Assembly (NCBI GenBank): GCA_014155875.1
Contig: JACEFZ010002134.1
Span: forward strand, 10,001 to 74,000
Direction: 5' to 3'
Length of the DNA stretch: 64,000 bases
Source: Cepaea nemoralis
Taxonomy: Eukaryota; Mollusca; Gastropoda; Stylommatophora; Helicidae
Every line of letters begins with the position of its first letter. Positions within the stretch are counted from its first letter, which is position 1. Position numbers and translations under genes: made by a program. The notes beneath the pieces are model-generated. The model ran no database searches, was not told the origin of the DNA, and was given only the letters and a program-made list of their open reading frames with translations. Positions 54,362 to 64,000 of the stretch are shown piece after piece.

Positions 54362-54499
54362 ATCTATTGTTTGTGTCTTCGTTATTCAAATTCACTACGG
54401 GAAAACATTGTTTTGGGTTATATCAGTTCTTCGGTAGTACAGACCATCTTGGTCCCTGAATGTCATTGGATTCTCCAGAGACACATAGTGAATACAACT

Positions 54500-55275
54500 A
54501 TGACCTGGTACTTAACCTTCTTGTACATGCTTGGTGAAGCTGAAACCAGGGGGTCAGACAATATAAAGGGTATGACTCTTGACGGTTTCGAAAAGGTAGA
54601 TCCTCAGGGCATTGTAAACAATGTAGACCACCCATGTGTTCGTGTTCAGAGACCAGAACATCTAAACTGTCATCAGCAACATCAGCAAAGCAATTCCGTA
54701 TGACCAAGGTTCATGCTGATAAGGCCAACCTGTAAGTTCTGTCACATCACTGGAACTCTCCAGACATACTTATTTGAAGGATATTTACAGGAACAAATAC
54801 TTAGCCGTCCATGAATATGCTTGGTGACACTGAGGCCGGGGATCATTCCAGATAATAGGCATTGCTCTTAAGACTATTCCAAAGACAATTCCCGACTTCA
54901 TTGTAAACAATGAGAAGAATGAAAACTGTCCAGTAGTTCAGGTTCAAAAGAACTAATAATCTCAATAGCCACCCGTTAGCAGTTCTTCTTCTTCTTCTTC
55001 TTCTTCTTCTTCTTCTTCTTCTTCTTCTTCTTCTTCTTCTTCTTCTTCTTCTTCTTCTTCTTCTTCTTCTTCTTCTTCTTCTTCTTCTTCTTCTTCTTCT
55101 AGATTCATCCGGAGTTGTTTTTTTCCCGGATGTGATTGCGTTGTGCCTGTTTACAGCAGAGCTACGTTCTTGCGCCATTAGGTCTACACATCCGACTTCT
55201 GCGGGCATTTGTTGACCTGGTCAACCTTCCCGGGCGTTAGCAGTTCAGTATGACTAAGTGTTCTGAATGTAAGGC
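54500..55275. repeat. Diverged direct duplication of about 290 bp
   Basis: 54500-54735 and 54800-55275 share ATGCTTGGTGA, CATTGTAAACAATG, AGCA(A/G)TTC(C/A)GTATGAC and AAGGCCAA in the same order. The second unit is lengthened by the GAA-tailed retroposon at 54986-55234. Confidence 0.6.
54986..55234 (-). mobile_element. Short retroposon with long GAA tail (copy 2)
   Basis: Plus-strand TTC repeats (about 54986-55100) are followed by a 130-bp body shared with 46918-47085. The whole is flanked by the 12-bp duplication CGTTAGCAGTTC (54974-54985 and 55235-55246). Read on the minus strand, body then (GAA)n tail, it is a 5'-truncated LINE end or a SINE. The poly-Arg frame is an artefact. Confidence 0.85.
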
Positions 55276-56917
55276 CAATACACACCACCCATCTCTGATG
55301 GTACAAATGCAAACACCCATCGATACATTTGAAAGAAAATAAAATGTCATCATAACCACAATATCAACAAACATAAAGAAAAAAAGGAAAGGGGTGGAGA
55401 AGTTAGGGTGTTACTAATTCACCAATCCCTCTTCTCTGGTGATGGAGTTTAATCCAACTCTTATGGAGTATGACAAGTATGAAAAGTATCTGCCTAGTTA
55501 TCAACTCTTGTTCTCCATGGATGCCGTAATATTATGAGATAAACTCATGAGGAGACAAGGACAATAAGATGAGACAAGGTCATCAGGATGAGACCAAGTT
55601 ATCCTGTTGTGACAAAGTCATTATGTTAAGTCCAAGGCGTGTTAATACAAAGGAATGTTGAGAAAAATAGTCAGCATGTTGAGATGACAGTACCATGTTG
55701 AGACGTGGTCATCATAATAACATCTCATCATCCCACGGCTGTGATGCAAGACCGGTCCTCATTACTTCTTAGGTTAGACTCGGTTCTCAAGTGCAATTCT
55801 CATCCTACATCATTATTAATTCATCTGCTTTTCCCTACTGGGGTAACATTCGAACATCTACTACAGCAGTTAAAATAATAACGAATGAACAACATATACA
55901 TATGAAACAAACATAAATGAGAAAACATATAATCACTTCATGAAATAATGCAGGAGCCATCCAATGGATATTCATCTAACATCAGCACAGACTCGAACAC
56001 AAGACGATATTGTCATTTCCCAGCCTGACTATAAGGGGCAGGGGATTGAGAACGCTGTTCGGAATCCTACCCAATGTTGCAAGCATAACAAGTGTACCAA
56101 CTTCAGGAACGAATTGCACTATGGCAATCTTTAAGAACGCTTTTAGCAATTCACTGAACATAAAATATTTGCCAAGTCATCAACAGCAATTGTGTAATGC
56201 TGACGTGGAGTGCACGTCCTGCAAGACATATGGATATATGGTGCGTTTATCTTTCTTCCCATATGAGATTATAGGTCATAAAAAGAACATGGCATTCACC
56301 CCAATTCTCATAGCATATTCATAAAAAAGATTACATGATAAATCACAAGTTTTGAGCATAAGAGTTGTAAACCACAGACTCTCAAGAACGTTTCCACAGT
56401 TTGAGGAAGACTGCTCAATAATGCGAACTTACAGCGAAAAGTTTTTCAGCACATAGAAAAACGTAGATGATACGCATTGAAAGTCAGATATCAATCACAA
56501 AGCATATAGTAAGTCACTCATAGCAGATGAAGCTGTAAGCATGGCAGACTTATAAGTGGGATAGGGATGTCAGTTTTGCAGAAAGCGAAGTCAGATTATC
56601 TTTTCAATGAAGGCGCGGATCTCACAGTTTCACTGTTCACATACATAAACAATGATACCCATACCCTTTTAATCAAGAGGCACGGTCATAACATGTCTAA
56701 TGAAACTCTAGTCTTACCTCTGGTACAGAGAGCACAATGGGCTATAAAACCACCACTAAATCAGACAGCGACTGGTATACTTGACGAATACATTGCATGT
56801 GATATGCTATCATCCCGACGGGTTCCAGGAACTTGACCAGTACCTAGAGCCTAACCAACCAATCGTTGAGCTCAGTTGAGACCGTCGCACATTCCAAATA
56901 TGTTGACATTCATTCAT
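55276..56917. other. No gene seen
   Basis: There is a loose series of GATGAGACAAGGTCATCAG-like segments around 55560-55720. The frame at 56567-56836 (89 aa) has no recognised domain or supporting context. Confidence 0.5.
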
Positions 56918-57905
56918 TCATTATGTGCCATGTCGATAAGCGTGGGCGGTCATGTTCTGCCATCTCGCTCGATCAACAGAGTCGTGGATCAGCTCCGTGT
57001 TTCTGTCTCGACCATGCCATGTGGCCAAGCCATCCAGGTATTTAATTCTTGGTCTTCCCCTTGGTCTGTTCCCTTCGATCTTGCCAGTTGTCACCAAGTT
57101 CTCCAATTCATTTCTTCTCATAACATGCCCAAAAATTTTTGACTGTCTACATCTAATGTCTCTAATCAGTTTACGATCTTCATTTGTTTCTTGAAGGACT
57201 TGTTCATTGGTTTTTCTATCTGTCCATGGTATTCTTTGCATTTTCCTCAGAAACCACATTTCCACAGCCATCAAATGTTTTTCAGCTTGTCTGCTCATTG
57301 TCCACGCCTCACATCCATATAAAAGTACAGGTTCTATGTAGCACTTCAACACTCTTTTTCTCGTTTCAGTTGATGTCTTTTTATTGGTCAGTGTGTTTTT
57401 CATCTTGCAAAAGGCTACCTTCGCCATGGCAATTCGTGTTCTAATCTCTTCAAGGCATCTCCCATCAGATGTTATTACTGTTCCGAGATAGTTGTACCGA
57501 TTCACTTGTTTAAGAATATGCCCATTTACTTGTATATTACATTGTGGTATTTCTTCCTTCCTAGTGACGACCATAATCTGTGCCTTCTTACAATTCAATT
57601 CTAACCCCAGTTGTTCATGTGTACAACAACCGCATCTACTAAATTTTGCAGGTCCTGTTCATTGTCTGCAATCAAGACTGTATCATCTGCGTATCTAATG
57701 TTATTGGTGTATCGTCCCCCAATGTTGATTCCTTCCTTATCTTCTATATTTTTGAAAATATGTTCACTGTACAGGGAAAAAAGATCTGGAGACATTACAC
57801 ATCCCTGTCTCACACCTCTCTTAACAGGCTGATATTGACCTACTTCATTATCAATTCTTATGGCAGCTTGTTGGCACTTGTATCTAATTATATTGATGAC
57901 CACTT
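56918..57905 (-). pseudogene. 5'-truncated RTE-like LINE: RT palm to C-terminus
   Basis: The frame at 57601-57903 reads VKRGVRQGCVMSPDLFSLYSEHIF and NNIRYADDTVLIADNEQDLQ, with the catalytic YADD intact. After a frameshift near 57600 the second frame (56921-57598) has NYLGTVITSDGRCLEEI, PVLLYGCEAWTMSRQAEKHL, FGHVMRRNELENLVTTGKIEG and RPRGRPRIKYLDG, ending YRHGT at the stop. It is the same subfamily as the plus-strand copy at 10517-13028, and the 15004-15413, 29871-30200 and 30895-30975 ends match its 3' part. The tail is TGAA-type (plus-strand CATTCATTCATT at 56908-56920). Endonuclease and RT fingers are missing. Confidence 0.85.
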
Positions 57906-60900
57906 ATCTCTCGCTATGGTGATTCAAACTGCACATGTGTGATAATTCTCTCGGGAAATACGGTGATGGGTGTTGATAGATATATCATATCCAACAACCA
58001 TTATTCCTGATATACCTTGTATAGATCTCACTATTGTTTCACTGTACAAATTGAACACATCGAATGAGTGTATCCAATCCTGTATAAGACCCTGAGTAAT
58101 GTAGCGAAAAGTTCCCAGTTGATTATATATAAAAACAGATGTCGTGTCTTGTGTTTAGTGCGCTTGCTCAATACCCAGTGTTCAGTATTGTAAGGTAATT
58201 CATAAGGTGCGGAAATAGTGGTAAGAATCATTGGCACGATGTGCATCCCCCGTAGTCTATTTTAGCTAGAGACCTGGGACTAATTCAAAATGGTGTGTAA
58301 TAGTCTTGGTAGTGAACTTTGACTATAAAGAACTTTTGCAGGTCTAGGGAAGTCCCGGATAAATTAGAAAACACACCAGTACGGTTTTCCTCCTGAAAAG
58401 AACCCAATTAGCTCAAAGCCCCTTGATTCCACTAAGGTCCAGAAGGACAATATATATAATAAAGAAAGGGTTCTCTGGAAGAACTGGGGAACCTGGGTCG
58501 TTGCCATGGGAGAAAGTTCATCAATTCCCCATGTGATTTCACCCATCCTTACTAGTTCCTACTAAAGTTAACCTGTGTCAATTGTAATTGTAATTACACA
58601 CAAATAAACTTGGTACAATACGATGAACTGTAAATAAATTGAGAAGTAACTAAAGTTTCATGGTTTATTAATTGGGTTGGAGTGTGTCACGAGATCGCCA
58701 TGAGTTAACCAGATAATAATACCGACGTTTGCTTGGCGTATATTTTCTAGGCCACAACAGTCGTACTAACAGAGTAAACACAGCTGCACGGGTTACATCG
58801 GGTCAGCCCATATACACATTTGGTGGTGAGTGAGAAGGAAGGGATACAACGCGTTGGCAGTTCATAACAGTTAAAATCACATATAATTGCCCGCTCAGGG
58901 TATGGAATGGTTCCGTTTGTCATCTATAGTTCCGGACATCAGACGGAATGGAGGTTTTTACTGTTACCACATGACAGAAAGTTAAGGGCTTGTTATTGAA
59001 AACAGTGGAACACCTGCCGGACATGAACAACGTCACGTGCACAATGTAAGCTTGTTTGGAAAACCATGATTGGCAGTTTGGTATCGAAACTCTTTGTTGG
59101 AACTCGACAGTAACTCTCTAGATTGTTTTGGATGTCTAACCAGTGATGACAAATCTAACATTGAGGGAGCCAGAGGGGGGATGGATCCCTGACAGGGGAT
59201 GATCTGCCAATGTGCCACCTGTGTGGGGGCATAAAGGATAACGTCACGTGGCCAACTTTGGTAGTTTGCCATATAAACCCGAGTTGGGACCAACTAGGGG
59301 AACTTGAAAATGTGGATTTAGGCAGACATGCTTGTCACTGCAGCAGTTAGAACATCTAACGTGTGAAGGAGATATTTGATTTAGTTTACACGAGCCTGAA
59401 TGGCTACCATTAGATGTAATTTAGTGTAAACTGCAGTGCTGTAAGGTATAACCTATTATAATATATTCGTTCAAATTAATATAGACTGTGGCCTTGTTAA
59501 ACTATAGTGTGATGATTAGCACTGTTAGTGGAAACTAGTTAGAGTAGAATAGTGATATTAGCTCTGCTAGTTAAGAATAGAGTACTGATGGATAATTGGG
59601 AGACGGGGAACTTGCCCGCTGGGGTTTTGCACTCTGTATGGGTCTTTCTTTGTCATAGCCTGATTCGGCTCTAGGTGGGTAGCTAATCTGCTCTATGACT
59701 AAGTCTAGTTAGCTAAAGATCATTAAGCAAGGCGATAGGCTTACACTCAGCCGAAAGGATCAGTGACTAGTACTATCACCAGATGTGTTGTTTCTATCCT
59801 AGGTTCCCTACCAGATCCAAGGAAACTCAACAAGTTTTTGGGAAAGAATAAAATCCCATTCGGAAGAACACCAGTTCAACAATAAATAAAGTTGCATACA
59901 GAACGTAACTAAAGCTAGAAGAAAGTTGATTCACCAAAGATAGTGATGATTACTGATGCACCACACAGCATCAGACAGTAGTAACTAAATGAGAACAGCC
60001 TAATAGTTACCTAGTGTTATATAATCTCGTGTAATAGAACACAAGACATTATACGTGAGGCTAGATAGACACGAGTGAGGATCAATCACATTAACAATTA
60101 ACATTAATGACTGTGTACACACTACAAAGGACTTGTGCAGTTTTTTTTAAGGAACGATAGGAACGGACATTGTGTAGGGTGCAACCGGTCCATGATTAAC
60201 TGTTAATACCACCGGTGTCTATTTCGGATGATCATGAAATTGGATTACCAGAGGTCTACAGAGGCAAAGCAGTATCCGGCAAGATGGTTTCGGCACTGGG
60301 TGAGATGTACATGTTCTGACGTAACGTGCTGTGGTCTATCCTTGCTGGGATTAGCTGACTGGGTTGTGGTCTGAGAGTCCGATTCTACACACTTTATAGA
60401 ACACGTCACACATTTTCTTCACATACACGTCTCATATACGTTACACTTTTCTTTTAATAAATTAATCTTTATTAATTTTTAGAAGCAAGAGTTGTTGAGT
60501 ATGTTGCGTTGGGGAAGTGTGAGAAGGGGGCATGGTACGACAGTGAGAGAGTGATAGGAAAAGGTGTCCATAGGCTGATGGAGTGTGTTGGACGGAAGCT
60601 GGTGGATTCTCCAGAATATTGAGAGGGAAAAAAAAATATTATAATGTGAGTGTCGACTCTCTTCACTCCAGGGACGACACTGTAAAGGAGGACACGACAG
60701 AGTGCTGGTGCAAAGAATACACATGGTTCATGATAATCATACATGCACATCAATGATCATTACATAAGCTGGCATGATGCATTAATAAAATACATGTTTT
60801 CTCCCCAGTTCTCCCAATTGGTAATTTAAAAATGTCGCTTAAAATTTAAAAAAAAATTTAAAAAATTTAAAAATGTTTGTGTAGTTACTAACTCTAATGT

Positions 60901-61905
60901 CTCATGTGGAATAAATTTGAACACTTTCACAATGGTGTTCAGAGATTGTCTATGATGGTAAGAAGTATGGATGGCCTGGTGTGATGTGGCAACTCTTCAT
61001 CATCATGTAGTGAAATTGGAATTCTGAAAAACGACTGGAGTGGATTTGTGTATAGCAGTTGGAAGTCTCAACCGGGAGGCAATGGGACTGAGCTTACGCC
61101 TGGCAACTGGGTCCATGGGTGAATGGAGGACAAGATGACGACTGCTCATAACTCAGGTGGATGGGATGACCTGAGCTGTCTCAATCTCCTACCGTCTGGC
61201 TGCATCTTCTCAAAGTACTGCTTTTACCAAGAAGCACCACTCACATCACTGTCAATTTAAACAACCATATCCGTATACATTCTAGTAAACTCAATGTTGT
61301 GAGGAGAGAGTTTAGAATGAATAGGGACAGTTAAGGAAGAATGAAAAAGGGAGGAAGAAGGACAAAAGCCTGAGAGTAAGAGCTAAACCCCCTCTTCTAG
61401 CTTGTGTGAAATCAATTATGAATGTCAATGGGTACTACATGCTAATCATCTGGCCTTGCTGTGTATGTGTGTTCTCATTGTACCAGGGGTTTCAGTGAGA
61501 TGTTAACAACAACCAATGACACAGAATGGTGATATGATGTCTGATGAACAATTCAAGTCACTTAGAAAGGACAAGAGGATATGATGTTATGATGACATTA
61601 ATAAATAACATAAACATACATTTATCAACTCATTGACTCATATTATGGCCATGCATGTTGTATGTTTGCCCTGAGCATTTCATGTCTGGTTCACAAGTGT
61701 CTCTTCTTCTCCTCAACTCACCTCCTATTTATAACTGTTCTGTTGACTGGGGTTATTATAGATTCGAACAAATACCATCCCGCCAGCCTTCAGAAGTTAA
61801 TATGAGTATGACTCATATATCAATGATTTTCTCATGGCAAGAGAAAAGCGGGTTCGTGTGCATGAAATGGTTATAAAGGAAAATCTTATGTGTAATGATT
61901 ACAAA
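57906..61905. other. Four kb without a recognisable gene or repeat
   Basis: Short frames on both strands have no motif. An A/T-rich AAATTTAAAAA stretch lies at about 60840-60875. This is the longest apparently unique stretch in the window and may be intronic or intergenic. Confidence 0.5.
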
Positions 61906-61913
61906 ATACAAAG

Positions 61914-62695
61914 CAGTGGTTCCCAAGCTTTTCAAGCCGAGGGCCATATCTACTATTTTTGGTAGTTAAGCGGGCCACAGCGTTATAAAATTATGAAAGG
62001 CGTGCAATATCATTCTTACCTTTCTTAACTTTCGTCAACAAAATTCCAAAACTTTAAAGGCAGTCAGTGTCAGTACTACACTGCGGCAATTTTTTGGTTT
62101 AAAATCAACAGTTCATTTAACAATAAATTTTAAATCAATTTCGAAAATCGCATTTAATGTAATTAATTTACAACTGTAACTTTTCTTCATAACCAGTGAC
62201 TTCAGTTCAGATGCCAGTTTATCAATGTCTGGGCACAAATCTATCGTGCCCAAAGTCATAAGCGCAGTTTCGTTACTATCGGTGAGTGGAACGTTGCTTT
62301 TTTTTTTTTTTAACGATCATTGCGGAAAATGACTGCTCGCATCTGTAAGTCGAACCAAAACGACAAATGTATCTCTGGGCGAATGAACGTAAGTGTTCAA
62401 ATTGTTCGACAGGTAATAGTCGCCAGAATGAAATCAAATGATCAGTTGAAGGTGAAGCAGGCAGCTCCAGAAATTCACATCTCAGTGCAGAATTGCATTT
62501 CAAATCAATTACTTCGTGCTGAAGGTTTTGCTGTAATTGACAGAGCTTGGCATCAGGAAATACGAACGGATTTATGAAGACTGCAACATTATCCTCCTCT
62601 ATTGTGAACTCTTGACTGAAACGAGGCCTCGCGTGCCACTTTCTGACAGCTGGCGGGCCACAAGTGGCCCGCGGGCCGTGGTTTGGGAACCTCTG
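61914..62695 (-). mobile_element. hAT transposon, internally deleted, with perfect 8-bp target duplication
   Basis: The termini are inverted (CAGTGGTTCCCAAGC at the left; TTTGGGAACCTCTG at the right). The flanks are identical octamers ATACAAAG (61906-61913 and 62696-62703), the hAT signature. At 782 bp it is far shorter than an autonomous hAT element, and it keeps only the end of a transposase gene on the minus strand. Confidence 0.92.
62276..62640 (-). pseudogene. hAT transposase C-terminal fragment
   Basis: The frame reads FINPFVFPDAKLCQLQQNLQ, EVIDLKCNSALRCEF, FWRLLPVEQFEHLRSFAQRY and FGSTYRCEQSFSAM. This is the C-terminal dimerisation region of hAT transposases of the ZBED/GTF2IRD2-like group (conserved FGSTYxCEQxFS). 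The catalytic core and BED finger are absent. It runs into Lys codons from a poly-T tract and stops at 62276. The open frame continues through the TA repeat into the unrelated exon-like segment upstream, which is coincidental. Confidence 0.8.
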
Positions 62696-62739
62696 ATACA
62701 AAGCATACATAATCCCTTTCATGTTAACAAATAATATAT

Positions 62740-62741
<2 letters not shown>

Positions 62742-62821
<80 letters not shown>
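62742..62821. repeat. (TA)n microsatellite
   Basis: About 40 TA units between the hAT element and the exon-like segment. Confidence 0.97.
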
Positions 62822-62826
<5 letters not shown>

Positions 62827-62863
62827 GTGTGAGAGTCCTAACATAAGTTAGTGCCTCTCTCAC

Positions 62864-63042
62864 CATATCGTCTTCTTCATCTGGAGTCAGAATGTAATGG
62901 TCCCCTTCTGCTGATAAACAACAGTTGGTTAAAGACAGGGGTTTGAGTCTTTCCCATGTCTGGACAGATTGTCTAACACAACCTTTCACAAATGGCAAAA
63001 GAATAGCCACTGCATTTAAATGGTGCTGTCTGAGTGCTAGAT
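62864..63042 (-). CDS. Possible internal exon of a host gene (unidentified)
   Basis: Minus strand: a T-rich tract and ATTTGATAG precede the segment (acceptor AG at 63043-63044). 179 nt of open frame follow, and GATATG|GTGAGAG gives a fair donor at 62862-62863. The peptide DLALRQHHLNAVAILLPFVK, then GCVRQSVQTWERLKPLSL and a Cys/acidic end (EGDHYILTPDEEDDM), has ordinary protein composition, unlike the repeat-derived frames around it. I do not recognise it with confidence; the ALRQHHLNAVA helix vaguely recalls spatacsin-type helical-repeat proteins, which is only a hint. No neighbouring exon was found in the window. It could be chance. Confidence 0.4.
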
Positions 63043-63659
63043 CTATCAAATATACAAAAATATTACATCAACCTATTATTCACACATAACTTAAGAAGAA
63101 AGGAGGAAGGATATAACTTCCCCACTCATTTCAAGCAGTGTTACAGGCAGAAGCATGTAGATTAAGTGAAGCATTGGTTCAAGCACATAAACTGTCTTCT
63201 GTGCAATCAGATAGAAAAGTTTGCATTTGATGTAATGCATAAAAGTGCACTGAGAACTTTACTTCCTACAGCTTTCTATGAGGTTATGTTGTAGTATGCA
63301 TTCATAAAAGACAACAGATTTGAAGAATCAATTCAGAGCGAGCAGTTTTAGAGAGATGACTTGTAATGTATCATGGTTGCCGGAGAATGGCCTCAGATCT
63401 GCTAGGCGCTGCCACTATAATATGTCCACATTTGTTTGCCTTCATTCACGATCAATTATTTTGAAAACTGTCTGTTGCATCGTTATGAAATTTTTCCAGC
63501 CGTCTTATATTTACCCCCACCCAAGGAATGTGTCTTTGATAGGTGCCAAAAGCAACTTAAATCATTGAAAGCGGCAACATTTATTTGATGTTTTGGGGAA
63601 AATGTAGTGAACTCACGCTAACAAACTAGTCTTACAGTAAACCACGTTATTTCTGGTAA
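63043..63659. other. No feature seen
   Basis: Upstream of the exon-like segment in its direction; an intron if that exon is real. No repeats recognised. Confidence 0.4.
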
Positions 63660-63932
63660 AGACACAATTACAAGGCGTAGCCAGGTTCGTATGGGAGTGG
63701 GTGCAATAAAAAAGTAGCTTAAAGTAGCATTGCACCGGGTTTTTATCCCATATGGCTCAGTCTCTTTCCGCAGGGCGGAAATCGTGGCACAAAGCACGAA
63801 CTCCGTATCTCCAGCGACGACCCTCTGGAGTCTCCGAAAAAATGCACTCGTGAAATGAAGGAATCGAACATACAACCCTCGGAGCCCGAGTCAGACGGCT
63901 TGACCACTTCACCACGGAGATTCCCGAGAGGG
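63660..63932 (-). repeat. tRNA-derived SINE (family C)
   Basis: Reverse-complemented, it begins GGGAATCTCCGTGGTGAAGTGG with box A TGGTGAAGTGG. Box B TGTTCGATTCC follows after about 40 nt, an extended-variable-arm (Leu/Ser-like) layout. The body then has CTCCAGAGGGTCGTCGC and GAGCCATATGGGAT and ends near CGCCTTGTAATTGTG. The tRNA-like head is unusually well preserved, but the 3' sequence shows it is a SINE, not a functional tRNA. Confidence 0.7.
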
Positions 63933-64000
63933 GTGCAATGTGTAATATTAGTAAAGACAGAGAATGTACAGAGGTATGGGGTAAATAATGTGTAAATTGA

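Larger units (their letters stand above)
49578..54414 (+). mobile_element. Penelope-like retroelement, complex integration (inverted end + truncated copy + full copy)
   Basis: The 4,837-bp insertion is bounded by the 11-bp duplication GGGTTATATCA (49567-49577 and 54415-54425), so all its parts arrived in one event. From left to right: 49578-49907 is an inverted copy of the element's 3' end; 49911-51618 is a copy missing its first part; 51619-51808 is the element's terminal segment; the full ORF then follows to 54224; and 54225-54414 is the terminal segment again. Tandem partial copies plus an inverted end are the classical structure of Penelope-like elements (established knowledge). Each of the three terminal segments carries a hammerhead motif. 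The two RT/GIY-YIG copies differ, as far as I can see, by one substitution (near 50409/53014) and one inserted G. This indicates very recent origin. Confidence 0.93.

Noticed and set aside
62276..63049. A single 257-aa minus-strand protein
   Set aside because: It fuses an exon-like segment, a TA microsatellite (Tyr-Ile repeat) and a hAT fragment. These are unrelated pieces.

Overview
This is eukaryotic, almost certainly invertebrate animal DNA. It has no dense gene content, and it is packed with retroelements and simple-sequence or minisatellite arrays. The elements include RTE-like and I/Nimb-like LINEs, a CR1/L2-like LINE end, a Gmr1-like Ty3/gypsy element, a Penelope-like element, hAT DNA transposons and tRNA-derived SINEs. 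That mixture fits a lophotrochozoan such as a mollusc, but this is inference and no host gene pins the taxon down. I found no rRNA, no functional tRNA, no CRISPR array and no complete host gene. The only credible host coding signal is one possible 179-nt exon on the minus strand near 62.9-63.0 kb.

Layout. 0-8 kb: a complete LTR-retrotransposon insertion (961-7545, 5-bp target duplication, nearly identical LTRs) read on the minus strand, with a broken gag, then protease, then an integrase zinc-binding region. There is no reverse transcriptase between protease and integrase, which is the Gmr1-type order. 8-15 kb: microsatellites, a rearranged RTE-like LINE on the plus strand, a CR1/L2-like LINE end and a 23-bp minisatellite. 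15-21 kb: LINE fragments, a 39-bp repeat array, a 5'-truncated RTE-like LINE with a long open RT frame (minus), and a hAT-like non-autonomous element with a LINE end inserted in it. 21-28 kb: four tandem arrays (68, 60, 121 bp and ATC-rich) in AT-rich DNA. 28-31 kb: an RTE-like LINE interrupted by an I-like LINE end, SINE copies, a 330-bp LINE end, a 360-bp GAA tract and an 81-bp LINE end with its own target duplication. 31-37.7 kb: a plus-strand I-like LINE split by a nearly complete minus-strand I-like LINE. 38-45.4 kb: three large minisatellites whose units (48, 15 and 24/27 bp) are multiples of three. 46-49 kb: SINEs, a 55-bp array and LINE ends. 49.6-54.4 kb: a recent Penelope-like element. 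54.4-64 kb: a few SINE, LINE and hAT insertions in otherwise featureless sequence, plus the possible exon.

The most interesting system is the Penelope-like element at 49578-54414. It is one integration event, bounded by an 11-bp target duplication. It consists of a short inverted 3'-end fragment, a 5'-truncated copy and a full-length copy in tandem. Each of its three terminal segments carries a hammerhead-ribozyme motif (core CTGACGA ... GAAA ... ATC/GTGCA). The two plus-strand ribozymes lie exactly one 2,606-bp element unit apart, and the first overlaps the apparent start of the element's ORF.

Most elements are dead by frameshift, stop or truncation. The Penelope copies, the LTR pair and several target duplications are nearly perfect, so transposition here has been recent. 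Nesting gives a relative chronology in four places: LINE in LINE twice, LINE in hAT, and LINE end in LINE.
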